DNA of 48,959 nucleotides. It comes from Candidatus Babelota bacterium (GTDB lineage: Bacteria; Babelota; Babeliae; Babelales; RVW-14). Positions 16,073 through 24,977 of this stretch are shown in pieces. Numbering within the stretch: the first letter of the stretch is position 1; each line of letters starts with the position of its first letter. The stretch lies in assembly GCA_013289515.1 (NCBI GenBank), contig JABCZU010000012.1:1-48959 (forward strand). Reading direction: 5' to 3'. The notes under the pieces are model-generated. The model made no database searches and was not told the DNA's origin. It saw nothing but the letters and a program-made list of their open reading frames with translations. The position numbers and the translations under genes are program-made.

Positions 16073-16990
16073 CTACTTACTCGACAAGTACGCCTGAGCA
16101 TCAAGCGCAGCCATGCAGCCAATGCCGGCAGAGGTAATCGCCTGTCGGTAGCGGTAATCAGCAACGTCGCCGGCAGCAAATACGCCAGGCTTGCTGGTGT
16201 TCGTATGGCCCTGCACCGTAATGTACCCAAATTGGTCCATATCGATCTGTCCCTTGAAAATAGCAGTATTGGGGTTAAAGCCAATAGCGATAAAGACGCC
16301 ATCGGTTGGTAAGGTAGTGCGTGACTTATCCTTGGTATTTTCTATTTCAACATGGGTCACGCGCTTGTCATCGCCCTTGATAGCCACCACTGTAGCATTG
16401 TACTGAAACGACACGTTGGGGTTATTCAACACTTTATCTTTAATGGGATCGGTGGCTGTCAATGCATCCAGAATATGCACAAAGGTTATCTTTTTAGCAA
16501 AGTGCGTCAAATGCTCGCCCTCAGTAACGGCGGTATTGCCGCCACCAACAATCACCACCTCTTTGTCCTGATAAAAAGGGGCATCACACGTAGCACAGGT
16601 GGAGACGCCCTTGGCCCAATACTCAGCCTCGCCCGGACACTTTAGCAATTTATTGGATGCACCGGTGCCAATGATTACGCTATCAGCTACTATTTCTTTA
16701 CCGGCATCGGTATATAATTTGAAAGGCGTAGCAGAAAAATCAACACGCGTCACTGTCTCTCCAAGTAGTTCACAGCCATAGGCTTGCGCGTGGCTACGCA
16801 TATTAATCATCAGGTCTGGGCCAGGAATTGAGATATTGCCGGGCCAATTTTCAACATTGGTGGTCGTCATTAACTGGCCACCAGGCTGGGTGCCCTCAAT
16901 AATAAGCGTTTTTAACTTGGCACGTGATGTATAAACGCCGGCCGTTAGCCCTGCTGGGCCAGAACCGATAATCACTACTTGATATTGCAT
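16073..16990 (-). CDS. trxB: TrxB, thioredoxin reductase
   Basis: The 305-residue flavoprotein has the FAD motif GSGPAGLTAG (9-18), the redox pair Cys132/Cys135 in CATCDAPF, the NADPH motif GGGNTAVTEGEH and the C-terminal FAD motif GVFAAGDVAD. It reduces thioredoxin with NADPH. AAGGAG lies seven bases before the start. It is divergent from the peroxiredoxin gene, a natural functional partner. Confidence 0.94.
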   Translation of the reverse strand: MQYQVVIIGSGPAGLTAGVYTSRAKLKTLIIEGTQPGGQLMTTTNVENWPGNISIPGPDLMINMRSHAQAYGCELLGETVTRVDFSATPFKLYTDAGKEIVADSVIIGTGASNKLLKCPGEAEYWAKGVSTCATCDAPFYQDKEVVIVGGGNTAVTEGEHLTHFAKKITFVHILDALTATDPIKDKVLNNPNVSFQYNATVVAIKGDDKRVTHVEIENTKDKSRTTLPTDGVFIAIGFNPNTAIFKGQIDMDQFGYITVQGHTNTSKPGVFAAGDVADYRYRQAITSAGIGCMAALDAQAYLSSK

Positions 16991-17083
16991 ACAAGAGCTC
17001 CTTTGATCACATTATTACATACTATTAGTGATCTAAGTTTATCGAAAGACTTAACTGAGTAAAGCTGATCCTATAACTTAAAA

Positions 17084-17116
17084 GTCAGCTGACATGACGC
17101 CTAATTGTGGTATTAT
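17084..17116 (+). promoter_or_regulatory. promoter of the peroxiredoxin gene with a palindrome over the -35
   Basis: CTGACA (17089-17094) and TATTAT (17111-17116) are 16 bases apart, about 45 bases before the ATG. A perfect ten-base palindrome GTCAGCTGAC (17084-17093) overlaps the -35. It lies in the intergenic region shared with trxB and could bind a redox regulator; no regulator gene is visible nearby. Confidence 0.5.
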
Positions 17117-17160
17117 GATGTCTAGACTATCTACTCCTAAATTTTTACCATAGGACACTC

Positions 17161-17748
17161 ATGATTAAAATAGGCCACGCCATCCAAGATTTCAGCTGTG
17201 ATGCTGTCGTTAACAATGCAATTAAAAAAGTATCTTTAAGCGATTTTAGCGATCAGTACAAACTCATTTTCTTTTATCCACTCAATTTTACTTTTGTTTG
17301 CCCCACAGAATTGCATGCGTTGCAAGATAGTCTGGACGAATTTGCCAAGCGAGGCACACAGGTCCTTGCTATCTCTGTAGATTCACCATTCAGCCATCTC
17401 GCATGGTTATCAACCCCTCGCGTACAGGGCGGTATTCAGGGGGTCGCGTTTCCGCTGCTATCAGATCTAAAAAAGACGCTTTCAGCAGAATTTGGCGTTC
17501 TTAAAGACGATGCAGGCGTTGCACTACGCGGTGTCTTCTTGCTTGATAAGAACAATGTGCTGCAATATGCAGCGGTGCACAATTTGTCACTGGGACGCAG
17601 CACGCAAGAGCTTTTGCGTTTGGTAGATGCACTTCATCATGTTGAAACACATGGCGAAGTATGCCCTGCTAATTGGTCCGCTGGCCAGAAGGCGATGACT
17701 GCTACGCAAACAGGGCTTAAGGATTATTTTAAAGAGACGACTGTTTAA
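17161..17748 (+). CDS. typical 2-Cys peroxiredoxin (AhpC/Prx family)
   Basis: The 195-residue protein has the peroxidatic Cys47 in FTFVCPTE and the resolving Cys168 in HGEVCPANW, the hallmarks of a typical 2-Cys peroxiredoxin, with no C-terminal truncation. It reduces hydrogen peroxide and organic peroxides. Since trxB is divergent from it, thioredoxin reductase/thioredoxin is the likely reductant; no AhpF is seen. A host-cell lifestyle would explain keeping this pair. Confidence 0.93.
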   Translation: MIKIGHAIQDFSCDAVVNNAIKKVSLSDFSDQYKLIFFYPLNFTFVCPTELHALQDSLDEFAKRGTQVLAISVDSPFSHLAWLSTPRVQGGIQGVAFPLLSDLKKTLSAEFGVLKDDAGVALRGVFLLDKNNVLQYAAVHNLSLGRSTQELLRLVDALHHVETHGEVCPANWSAGQKAMTATQTGLKDYFKETTV

Positions 17749-17840
17749 TTCTACCTGAATCATCACGCACATTTTCTCTGTAATCGCCAATCATTTTCAG
17801 CAATTTTTAACATTTTCCATAAGCAGTGCTACAGTAGACC

Positions 17841-17871
17841 GTCATCCTGAATCAAGTCCGGGATGACGTCC
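17841..17871. repeat. family A repeat, single hairpin unit
   Basis: GTCATCC (17841-17847) and GGATGAC (17861-17867) are inverted around TGAATCAAGTCCG. One half-unit lies between the peroxiredoxin gene and the next gene and may act as a weak terminator. Confidence 0.7.
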
Positions 17872-17898
17872 TCTACGTAATGTTTTATTGGATTGAGA

Positions 17899-19035
17899 AT
17901 GTTTACGCTTACTATTGCTAACAATATAATCAGCACCCTGTTTCTATGGTGCACACTTTCCTTGCCTCTACAGGCAGAAGCACCAACAACGCCGTCGTCA
18001 TTGCCCCAAGCGTCGGAGCACATGGATTACGAGCACCTTATCCCTTCAAAACAGGAAATTAAGCAGTATATTGATGAAGGCACGGCACTCGCTGCCATCT
18101 ATACCGATCCAACATTTCTTTATCCCATTATTCATGCCGACCAAATTCGCATGGATAAGCAACAAGTTTTTAATCACACCGTTTTACACAAGGTGCAGAT
18201 TTCACACATGCCACCATTGGCTGTCGGGTTGTACAACAAAGATGTCCTCATTGGCACATACCTGAGCGTTGCATGGGCTCTTGAGTGGTTTTTCTTTTAC
18301 AAGCTACAGCAACTTATTGTTGCCAGTAAAACAAACCTTCTGCTACAACAGGCCCAGGCGATTAACGCTATTCTAACCGCTGAAGGTGACCCTGCCACAA
18401 GACAGGCATCACTCAATGCACTGCTCCAACAGCATGCCATCGTATGGCATCCGCTACAAAATGCCAAACTTATTGGTTGCATCGCAGCATATGTCACTGC
18501 GCAACGTGTACTGCAGTCATACCAGCGCTGGTGGTTATTACACGAACAGCACACACTAACGCCAGGCGCCCCATTGCCGCTGACATCACTGGTGCCGGAC
18601 AAGGTTACATCAATCATGCTCAGCGCAACGCCCACTGGTCTGCTGGCAGCAATCACCGATTTTTTTGATTATTATGGATTCATGCCACTGTGGACTAAGC
18701 GCACTTCATGGCTTTTAACGCGGGACATGGGGGCATTGCTGGGATGGTTGTGGTGGCAAGAAAAAAGGATTGTTAATCCACTCATGAGTGCAATGCTGGT
18801 TGAAAATCCAATGTTGCTAGGGCAACAGAAACTGTTGCCTGAAGATATTGCTAAACTACAAACCGCCATACAGGCATCATTAAAACTGTCATTTAAAACA
18901 TGGTTCTATCTTAAAACACTGTACGTTGGCGTTGGCTACACCATTATCGATGGCGCAACGGCGCTGGGTGGCGCGATCAATACAAGTACGTGGGGATATA
19001 ATTTTTACAAGGAACTTAATGCAAAAAATAATTAA
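17899..19035 (+). CDS. exported or membrane protein of unknown function, partner of the ATAD3-like gene
   Basis: From the ATG at 17899 the product is 378 residues; a TTG two codons earlier is an alternative. A signal peptide (MFTLTIANNIISTLFLWCTL then SLPLQAEA) is followed by mainly helical sequence. Several hydrophobic segments occur: VLIGTYLSVAWALEWFFFY, ACIAAYVTAQ-like sequence near 190, GALLGWLWWQ, and LYVGVGYTIIDGATALGGAI near the end. No family is recognised. Its last 17 bases overlap the start of the ATAD3-like gene, whose ribosome site lies inside it, so both are probably made together and may form one membrane complex. Confidence 0.6.
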   Translation: MFTLTIANNIISTLFLWCTLSLPLQAEAPTTPSSLPQASEHMDYEHLIPSKQEIKQYIDEGTALAAIYTDPTFLYPIIHADQIRMDKQQVFNHTVLHKVQISHMPPLAVGLYNKDVLIGTYLSVAWALEWFFFYKLQQLIVASKTNLLLQQAQAINAILTAEGDPATRQASLNALLQQHAIVWHPLQNAKLIGCIAAYVTAQRVLQSYQRWWLLHEQHTLTPGAPLPLTSLVPDKVTSIMLSATPTGLLAAITDFFDYYGFMPLWTKRTSWLLTRDMGALLGWLWWQEKRIVNPLMSAMLVENPMLLGQQKLLPEDIAKLQTAIQASLKLSFKTWFYLKTLYVGVGYTIIDGATALGGAINTSTWGYNFYKELNAKNN

Positions 19036-20476
19036 ACTCGCATGCGCCACACTCCTTCTTTGCCATAACCAGGCCCTGTCGGCCGATCCTCAGAGAGCCC
19101 CGGCACCAAATAATCTTTTAGATTTTGTATCCACCTTTATTCAGAAGGCACCAGAGACAACGGCTGAAAAAATTACACGCCTAGAAAAACAGCGTGCCAC
19201 AATCACCGATGAAAGGGAACGTGAACGCTTGGATAAAGAGCGGGATCATCTTTATCGCATCGAAGAAGAAAGCTATCGAAACGGCAGTCAACTGCTGCAA
19301 ACCATGGCTCAAGTGGCTGCTGCAATCGAACAATCGCAACTGAAAATCACCGAGATTAAAGCCAAGGGCGAAATGGAAGAGCGGCAGATTGCTATCCAAG
19401 CCGGCATCAACAATCGTGGCATGCTAGAGCGATTAGAATTTATGAGCAAACCGGAGAATTTAAAATCCTTTGCACTCTTTCTTACCGCGTCCACCATTGG
19501 CGTTGTCGGCGGTTATCATCTGCTGGGCATCGGCAGAACATATGTTGAGTCCAAGCTTGAAAAGACGCCAGAGCTGGTAGATAAGACATCACGAGTTGGT
19601 ATAGTAGAGGGCTGGAAAAAAGGTGTCAGCGCATCACTCTATGGCCCACCACCGGTACCAACTTTTGAGGAGACAATTGTCTTTAACCCAACACTACAAA
19701 AACAAATGGCACAAATCGCCGACATGGCAAAGGTCTGTCATGAAAAAAGCCTTTCGCATCCAAACCTCTTGTTGTACGGCCCTCCAGGCACCGGTAAAAC
19801 ATTGTACGCCAAATGGCTGGCAACCAGCTCCGGTATGGACTATGCCATTATCAAGGCATCAAAGTTTGCAACCTTTGCTCCCGGTAAAGACATTGATGCC
19901 TTGCACGAACTGTTTGATTGGGCAGAGCGTAGCCCGCGCGGCACGATCATTTTTATTGATGAAATTGACGTGCTTGGTAAACATCGCAACAAATTAGAAG
20001 AGCGGTTCGTTCGCCTGCTAAACGCATTTTTACCACTGACCGGTGACACCTCACATCAAATTCTTTTGGCTGGAGCCACTAACCGTTTAGAAGATCTTGA
20101 TCCGGCATTCCTTGATCGTTTTTCTAAAAAAATTCACATTGGACTGCCTGAGGCGCCAGAACGCGAACGCATTCTTAATTTGTATCTTGATCAGCACATT
20201 ATTAACCCAAAGCCGTATACCAACCAGCGAAATGTTGTTATTACGCCAGAGGCCATTGCTGTTGGTCACGACCTTACCGCCGATGTCATCAAACAGACAG
20301 CAACTGATCTTGAAGGTTTTTCTGCTCGGCAGATCAGTAAGCTGGTTAAAGAGGAGATGCGTAACCAGTGTATCCTCATCTCGTCACATCTTACTCGCCA
20401 GATCTTTACCCAGGTAGTGCAGACGGCGATTGAGCAGGAAAAGGGTCAACGGCAGGCTGTTGCAGTGAATGGCTAA
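19019..20476 (+). CDS. ATAD3-like membrane-anchored AAA+ ATPase
   Basis: The chosen ATG (AAGGAA at 19009-19014) gives 485 residues. A signal-like N-terminus (LACATLLLCHNQALSA) is followed by a charged coiled coil (about 45-145), one membrane segment (151-170) and the AAA+ module. That module has Walker A GPPGTGKT at 254-261, Walker B IIFIDEID at 310-317, sensor Asn355 and a likely arginine finger Arg367. The order matches eukaryotic ATAD3, and so do local motifs recalled from it: PELVDKTSR, a V-x-NP-x-L linker, SGMDYAI after Walker A, LHELFDWAERSPRG, and LPEAPERERILNLYLD. FtsH-type AAA domains lack these, and no protease domain is present. In mitochondria ATAD3 organises inner membrane and nucleoids; the bacterial role is unknown. 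Confidence 0.82.
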   Translation: MQKIIKLACATLLLCHNQALSADPQRAPAPNNLLDFVSTFIQKAPETTAEKITRLEKQRATITDERERERLDKERDHLYRIEEESYRNGSQLLQTMAQVAAAIEQSQLKITEIKAKGEMEERQIAIQAGINNRGMLERLEFMSKPENLKSFALFLTASTIGVVGGYHLLGIGRTYVESKLEKTPELVDKTSRVGIVEGWKKGVSASLYGPPPVPTFEETIVFNPTLQKQMAQIADMAKVCHEKSLSHPNLLLYGPPGTGKTLYAKWLATSSGMDYAIIKASKFATFAPGKDIDALHELFDWAERSPRGTIIFIDEIDVLGKHRNKLEERFVRLLNAFLPLTGDTSHQILLAGATNRLEDLDPAFLDRFSKKIHIGLPEAPERERILNLYLDQHIINPKPYTNQRNVVITPEAIAVGHDLTADVIKQTATDLEGFSARQISKLVKEEMRNQCILISSHLTRQIFTQVVQTAIEQEKGQRQAVAVNG

Positions 20477-20499
20477 ACTACCGTTCTCTCCTAGCACCA

Positions 20500-21405
20500 C
20501 TATTGAATGGTACAGCTTTCATGAACGGATCGATTATATGCCTCATCCTCGGCCTTGTCCACGATCATGCGAGGCGTCTTGCCGGCCTTATTTTTCCAGC
20601 CTATTAAACGCATGGCACTATCGTCCAAAAATCGACGATCATAATCATATGCATAGCGTGGACCACCCCACCACTTCCCGGTATCATAAAAACAACCGTT
20701 TAATGCAACAAGGTGATAAATGGTATTGCCGTCATTATTTTTTATACCAGGATTTGCATGGTGCGTTGTGATAAGTATACGGGCCAAAAGATCGGCGGCA
20801 GAAGAACCACAAATAGCCGACTTATGCCACGGCCTACTCAGTATAACCATGTGTAGTGCTGTGTTGCCATCATTATCCTGGACATTAGGATCAGCGCCCT
20901 CAAGTAACAATAGTTCTAATATGCTTTGATTTGGCAAGCACGCTGCATAATGTAATGGCGTTTTGCCCATATTATCTTTTAGTTCATTAAGGCGCAGGGA
21001 CACGTTTCTAGCTGCAGCAACCTTAAGCAGCGTATACACCAACGTTGGCTTATTCTTGATTATGAGATCATGCAATACGGTTGTTCCATCCAGCCTACCA
21101 CGATAATTATTGTTGGCTGAATTGTAGCCATAGTCATTCATGTAGGTAACAAGCCCACGTGCACCATAGTCAGAAGTACAGGTAGCACATGCGGCAGCCT
21201 CATTATAAATCTCTTCATCAAACCAGGCATTACCCCTGACATTGTTGCTAGTGTTTGCAGGCACTGTGGACAGAGAGATCTCCTGGTCATTGTCCTTCTC
21301 GTCTTCATGGCTTTGATATGGAGTTTGCATGCTATACACATTGCTAGCAAGCAAGCACACAATACCCATTACCATTGTTTTTTTAATTATGTAATCTACG
21401 CACAT
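20500..21405 (-). CDS. exported ankyrin-repeat protein
   Basis: The start MCVDYIIKKTM (GAGAGGA upstream) gives 301 residues with a signal peptide (TMVMGIVCLLASNVYSMQ). An upstream ATG at 21450 has no ribosome site. Ankyrin repeats occupy about residues 100-280: DGTTVLHDLIIKNKPTLVYT, MGKTPLHYAACLPNQSILEL, DGNTALHMVILSRPW and DGNTIYHLVALNG. Ankyrin arrays mediate protein binding; exported ones in host-associated bacteria are often effectors, which is inferred here. It converges on the ATAD3-like gene. An unusual Tyr/Asn/Gly-rich linker (YGYNSANNNYRGR) precedes the repeats. Confidence 0.8.
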   Translation of the reverse strand: MCVDYIIKKTMVMGIVCLLASNVYSMQTPYQSHEDEKDNDQEISLSTVPANTSNNVRGNAWFDEEIYNEAAACATCTSDYGARGLVTYMNDYGYNSANNNYRGRLDGTTVLHDLIIKNKPTLVYTLLKVAAARNVSLRLNELKDNMGKTPLHYAACLPNQSILELLLLEGADPNVQDNDGNTALHMVILSRPWHKSAICGSSAADLLARILITTHHANPGIKNNDGNTIYHLVALNGCFYDTGKWWGGPRYAYDYDRRFLDDSAMRLIGWKNKAGKTPRMIVDKAEDEAYNRSVHESCTIQ

Positions 21406-21803
21406 AGTTATCCTCTCTTTAGCATCGCGCTGGTTGACAATAAAATACAAACTTGCTCAAGTGTATAATGCTTCTTTCGTTTGTCAAAACATTTCATCAA
21501 TACGTCGGCCTAACTGCATCTTGAGGAAGAACTTTTTTTTTGCCTGCAAGCGTGGTATAACCAATATTAACGTGATGAAATAAGTAATGTTATGAAAAAT
21601 TTCATGACAGCATCACGTATAATTTCCCCTGGATCCTGAAACGAGTTCAGGATGACAAAAAAATAGAGCCCATTTTAAATTTTGTCACACTGAACTTGCC
21701 TGCCCTGTCGCCTGCTCAGCCGTAGCTGTGCGAAGGCTGGTTTCAGTGCGGGGATGACGTCGTCTGCGTAATAGCCTGTTAAGTCATATAAACCTGGAGA
21801 CAT
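21406..21803. other. intergenic region between an ankyrin gene and uxs
   Basis: It holds A/T-rich promoter sequence for the divergent genes, including a + strand TATAAT near 21464, and then the family A element at 21623-21764. No other gene is seen. Confidence 0.6.
21623..21764. repeat. family A composite repeat upstream of uxs
   Basis: TTCCCCTGGATCCTGAAACG and AGTTCAGGATGACAAA face a second copy, TTTTGTCACACTGAACTTGC...TTTCAGTGCGGGGATGACGTCG. The second copy carries the GCCGTAGC..GCGAAGGC stretch seen at 9038-9058, so two of the elements share the same inner sequence. Confidence 0.75.
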
Positions 21804-22754
21804 GTGCTCATGCTAACAACAAAGAAAATATTAGTAACCGGCGGCGCCGGCTTTTTGGGCCGGCACTTATGCCAAGCACTCCTCGACATGGGGCACACGG
21901 TCATCGCGCTTGATAACCTGATGACCAGCTCTGAAAAAAATATTCAAGAATTTTTTGCTAACCCACGGTTCTCATTTATTCAGCATGACATCATCGACCC
22001 GATTGATCTTACCGTAGACTGGATCTTTAATTTCGCTTGTCCAGCCTCGCCGCCACGCTATCAAAAAGATCCTATTCATACGACAAAAACAAATGTGCTT
22101 GGCGCACTGAACATGCTTGAGCTTGCACGCCGCAACAATGCGCGCATCATGCAGGCATCAACTAGTGAAGTGTATGGTGATCCACTGCAGCACCCGCAAA
22201 AAGAATCGTACTGGGGCAATGTTAATTGTACTGGCCCGCGAGCCTGCTATGATGAAGGCAAGCGCTGCGCTGAGTCATTATTTTTTGATTACAAGCGCAT
22301 GTATAATACCGATATCAAAGTCATCCGTATTTTTAATACGTACGGTCCATACATGGATCCAGAAGACGGCCGCGTGGTCAGTAACTTTATTATTCAAGCA
22401 TTAAAAAATGAGCCGATTACCATGTATGGTGACGGCACACAGACACGGTCATTTTGTTATGTTAGTGATCTTATTGCGGGGATCCTTGCTATGATGCAGA
22501 CTGATACCACCATCACCGGTCCAATTAATCTGGGTAACAATCATGAATTTACCTTACTTCAGCTTGCCGACATGATCACCTTCTTAACCGGTACCAACGT
22601 AGAGCGTCGCTTCAAGCCATTGCCGCAAGATGATCCAACCCGGCGAAAACCGGACCTCACGCTGGCAAAAAACCTGCTTGGCTGGCAACCAACAGTAGGC
22701 TTGCAAGACGGGCTGAAAAAGACAATCGACTATTTTGCCATGCAACCTTCATGA
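21804..22754 (+). CDS. uxs: UDP-glucuronate decarboxylase (UDP-xylose synthase) type SDR enzyme
   Basis: The 316-residue extended short-chain dehydrogenase has the NAD motif VTGGAGFLG (11-19). The motif FACPASPPRYQKDPIHT is characteristic of UDP-glucuronate decarboxylases, and the catalytic Tyr149-x3-Lys153 lies in RACYDEGK. Other family motifs are EVYGDPLQHPQ and GDGTQTRSFCYV. It converts UDP-glucuronate to UDP-xylose. The GTG at 21804 is six bases after GGAG; an ATG at 21810 is the alternative. It overlaps the next glycosyltransferase by four bases (ATGA). Confidence 0.87.
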   Translation: MLMLTTKKILVTGGAGFLGRHLCQALLDMGHTVIALDNLMTSSEKNIQEFFANPRFSFIQHDIIDPIDLTVDWIFNFACPASPPRYQKDPIHTTKTNVLGALNMLELARRNNARIMQASTSEVYGDPLQHPQKESYWGNVNCTGPRACYDEGKRCAESLFFDYKRMYNTDIKVIRIFNTYGPYMDPEDGRVVSNFIIQALKNEPITMYGDGTQTRSFCYVSDLIAGILAMMQTDTTITGPINLGNNHEFTLLQLADMITFLTGTNVERRFKPLPQDDPTRRKPDLTLAKNLLGWQPTVGLQDGLKKTIDYFAMQPS

Positions 22755-23959
22755 ATGTGGTAATTTCTGCAGGTGGGCGCTTTCATGCACATCACCTCGC
22801 GCACGAACTACATCACCACAACAGCTTACAAAAACTTTTTACCTTCGATTATACGGCAGCTGACAACGGCCGCGTACCACCCACACACGTGCACTGCGTC
22901 ACCTCATGCAAAATTATGAACGATTTGTTTGTGCGATTTCGTGGCGCACGTTTTTTTAACAAGGCATCGTTTAATATTATTAAAGACAATCTCTTTGATC
23001 GCATGGTTAGCAATCAATTGCAACGCCTTGAAGCCTGCGACATCTTCGTTGGCTGGGCTCACTACGCGCACCAAAGTATGCAGGTGGCCAAGCAACGCGG
23101 CGCACTGGTCATTATAGAATCAGGCTCATGCCACATTCTTGCGCAACAGGAAATTTTGCACAACGAATATGCACGGCTAGGCGTTCCTTTTCATTCCATC
23201 CATCCGGCTACGATTGATAAAATGCTGAGTGAGTATGCTGATGCCGATTATATTATGACACTGTCACATTTTGCCCAGCAAAGTTTTATTGCACAAGGCG
23301 TACCGACGCACAAAGTTCTCAGGGTCCCGTGTGGCATTGATATTGATTATTTTAGGTCAATGCAAAGCGTTCACAAAAAAAAATTTCGTGTGATCTTCAC
23401 CGGCTTGGTAAGCCTACGCAAGGGGGTGCACCATCTCATAGATGCATGGCATCAAGCACGTCTGCCGCTAGAGCAAACCGAACTGCTGATTGTCGGTGCG
23501 ATGCAAAAAGATTTTGCCACTATCATGCCAACGTTAACAATACCAAACAATGTTCGTTTTGTGGGCCCCATAGCACGGCCAGCCCTGCGTGAACTGTACC
23601 ACCAGTCGTCACTGTTTGTATTGCCATCACTCGAAGATGGTTTTGGCATGGTGATTGGTGAGGCTATGGCAAGTGGCCTACCGGTTATTTGCACTACCAG
23701 CTCAGCCGGTCCTGAACTGATTAAAGAAGGTATTAGTGGTTTGTTAGTGCCGCCTGGTGATAGTGCCAGCATCGCCCAGCGGCTGGAATGGTGTTTTACG
23801 CACCAGAACGAACTGACCTTTATGGGATTGCAGGGGCAGCAGGATATTGCGGCATTTTCCTGGCAACGGTATGGTGATGCGATTTATGCAATGTATCAAG
23901 GGTTGTTGGGGAAGGCGGGGACGACGAATGCGCTCACAAAGGCGCTTCATGGCAATTAA
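22751..23959 (+). CDS. GT4-family glycosyltransferase
   Basis: The 402-residue GT-B glycosyltransferase has the C-terminal nucleotide-sugar binding domain with VIFTGLVSLRKGVHHLIDAW and the Glu-x7-Glu motif EDGFGMVIGEAMASGLPVI. The N-terminal acceptor domain is His-rich (FHAHHLAHELHHHN). Donor and acceptor are unknown; being translationally coupled to uxs suggests a UDP-sugar donor. It overlaps the next gene by 11 bases. Confidence 0.85.
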   Translation: MNVVISAGGRFHAHHLAHELHHHNSLQKLFTFDYTAADNGRVPPTHVHCVTSCKIMNDLFVRFRGARFFNKASFNIIKDNLFDRMVSNQLQRLEACDIFVGWAHYAHQSMQVAKQRGALVIIESGSCHILAQQEILHNEYARLGVPFHSIHPATIDKMLSEYADADYIMTLSHFAQQSFIAQGVPTHKVLRVPCGIDIDYFRSMQSVHKKKFRVIFTGLVSLRKGVHHLIDAWHQARLPLEQTELLIVGAMQKDFATIMPTLTIPNNVRFVGPIARPALRELYHQSSLFVLPSLEDGFGMVIGEAMASGLPVICTTSSAGPELIKEGISGLLVPPGDSASIAQRLEWCFTHQNELTFMGLQGQQDIAAFSWQRYGDAIYAMYQGLLGKAGTTNALTKALHGN

Positions 23960-24977
23960 AAAAATCCTCCTGGTTGGCACACTGCCTCCATCACCAGATG
24001 TGTATACCTACACCACATCATTTTACTGGGCACTGACAAGCCTTGGCTACCAGACAACAGTCTTTGATTATCGACAGCCGGCACGTTGGTGGAAATACCG
24101 TGTCCCCTACATTCATGCACACTATGTTAATCAGGCACTGCTTGCGCACGTCAAGCAAACTAATCCAGACCACATGCTTGTGCTCAAAGGGGAGACCATC
24201 TGGGCATCAACGCTGGCAACGATTAAAAAAACGCATGGCTGCACCATCAGTAATTTTTATACTGATAATCCATTTACCGTGTGGAATGGTAATTCAAACC
24301 AGGAAGTTTTGGCATCATTGCCACACTATGACTGCTTTATGTCCTGGTCAAAATTATTGCAGCCAATTCTACTCTCCGCCGGCAGCAACCACAGCTGCTA
24401 TTTTCCATTTGCTTATGATGAGACACTCTTTGCACCGCTATCAGCGGTAACAAGCGAGATAAAAAAACGATATGATGTATGCTTTATTGGCACGTGGGAG
24501 CCTGAGCGTGAACGATGGCTTAGCCATATTAAACAGACAATGCCGCATATTTCACTGGCCGTTTGGGGCAATCGGTGGCACGAACATTGCCAAGATATTA
24601 TGTTGCGCTCAAGCATTCAAGGGCCTGCACTGTATGGCACCGGCATGATTGAAGCCTTTAGGGCGTCGCACATTGTTCTTAATTTTATTCGGGCACAAAA
24701 TAGTACCGCACACAATATGCGCAGCCTAGAGGTACCGGCCAGCGGTGCGTTCTTGCTGACACAGCGCAGCTATGAACAAGCAGAAGTTTTATTTAAAGAA
24801 CATGAACATATTGGTTGTTTTGAAACACCAATTGAACTTGTTGATAAGATTAATTATTATTTAGCACGCCCTGCAATGATAACTGCTATGGCACAAAAGG
24901 CTCATGCGCATGTACAACATCTTAGCCTTACTCAACAGCTGACTCAGTACTTTGATTGCTGTCCTGTGCTGAAATAG
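23949..24977 (+). CDS. CgeB-like glycosyltransferase
   Basis: From MAIKKILLVGTLPP (start inside the previous gene) the product is 342 residues. The N-terminal part resembles DUF3880/CgeB-type sugar transferases (LTSLGYQTTVFDYRQ). The C-terminal part matches the glycosyltransferase family 1 variant domain PF13524 (GTGMIEAFRASHIVLNFIRA, MRSLEVPASGAFLLTQRS). It is the third gene of uxs-GT-GT. Its 3' end overlaps the convergent ankyrin gene by 50 bases. Confidence 0.78.
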   Translation: MAIKKILLVGTLPPSPDVYTYTTSFYWALTSLGYQTTVFDYRQPARWWKYRVPYIHAHYVNQALLAHVKQTNPDHMLVLKGETIWASTLATIKKTHGCTISNFYTDNPFTVWNGNSNQEVLASLPHYDCFMSWSKLLQPILLSAGSNHSCYFPFAYDETLFAPLSAVTSEIKKRYDVCFIGTWEPERERWLSHIKQTMPHISLAVWGNRWHEHCQDIMLRSSIQGPALYGTGMIEAFRASHIVLNFIRAQNSTAHNMRSLEVPASGAFLLTQRSYEQAEVLFKEHEHIGCFETPIELVDKINYYLARPAMITAMAQKAHAHVQHLSLTQQLTQYFDCCPVLK

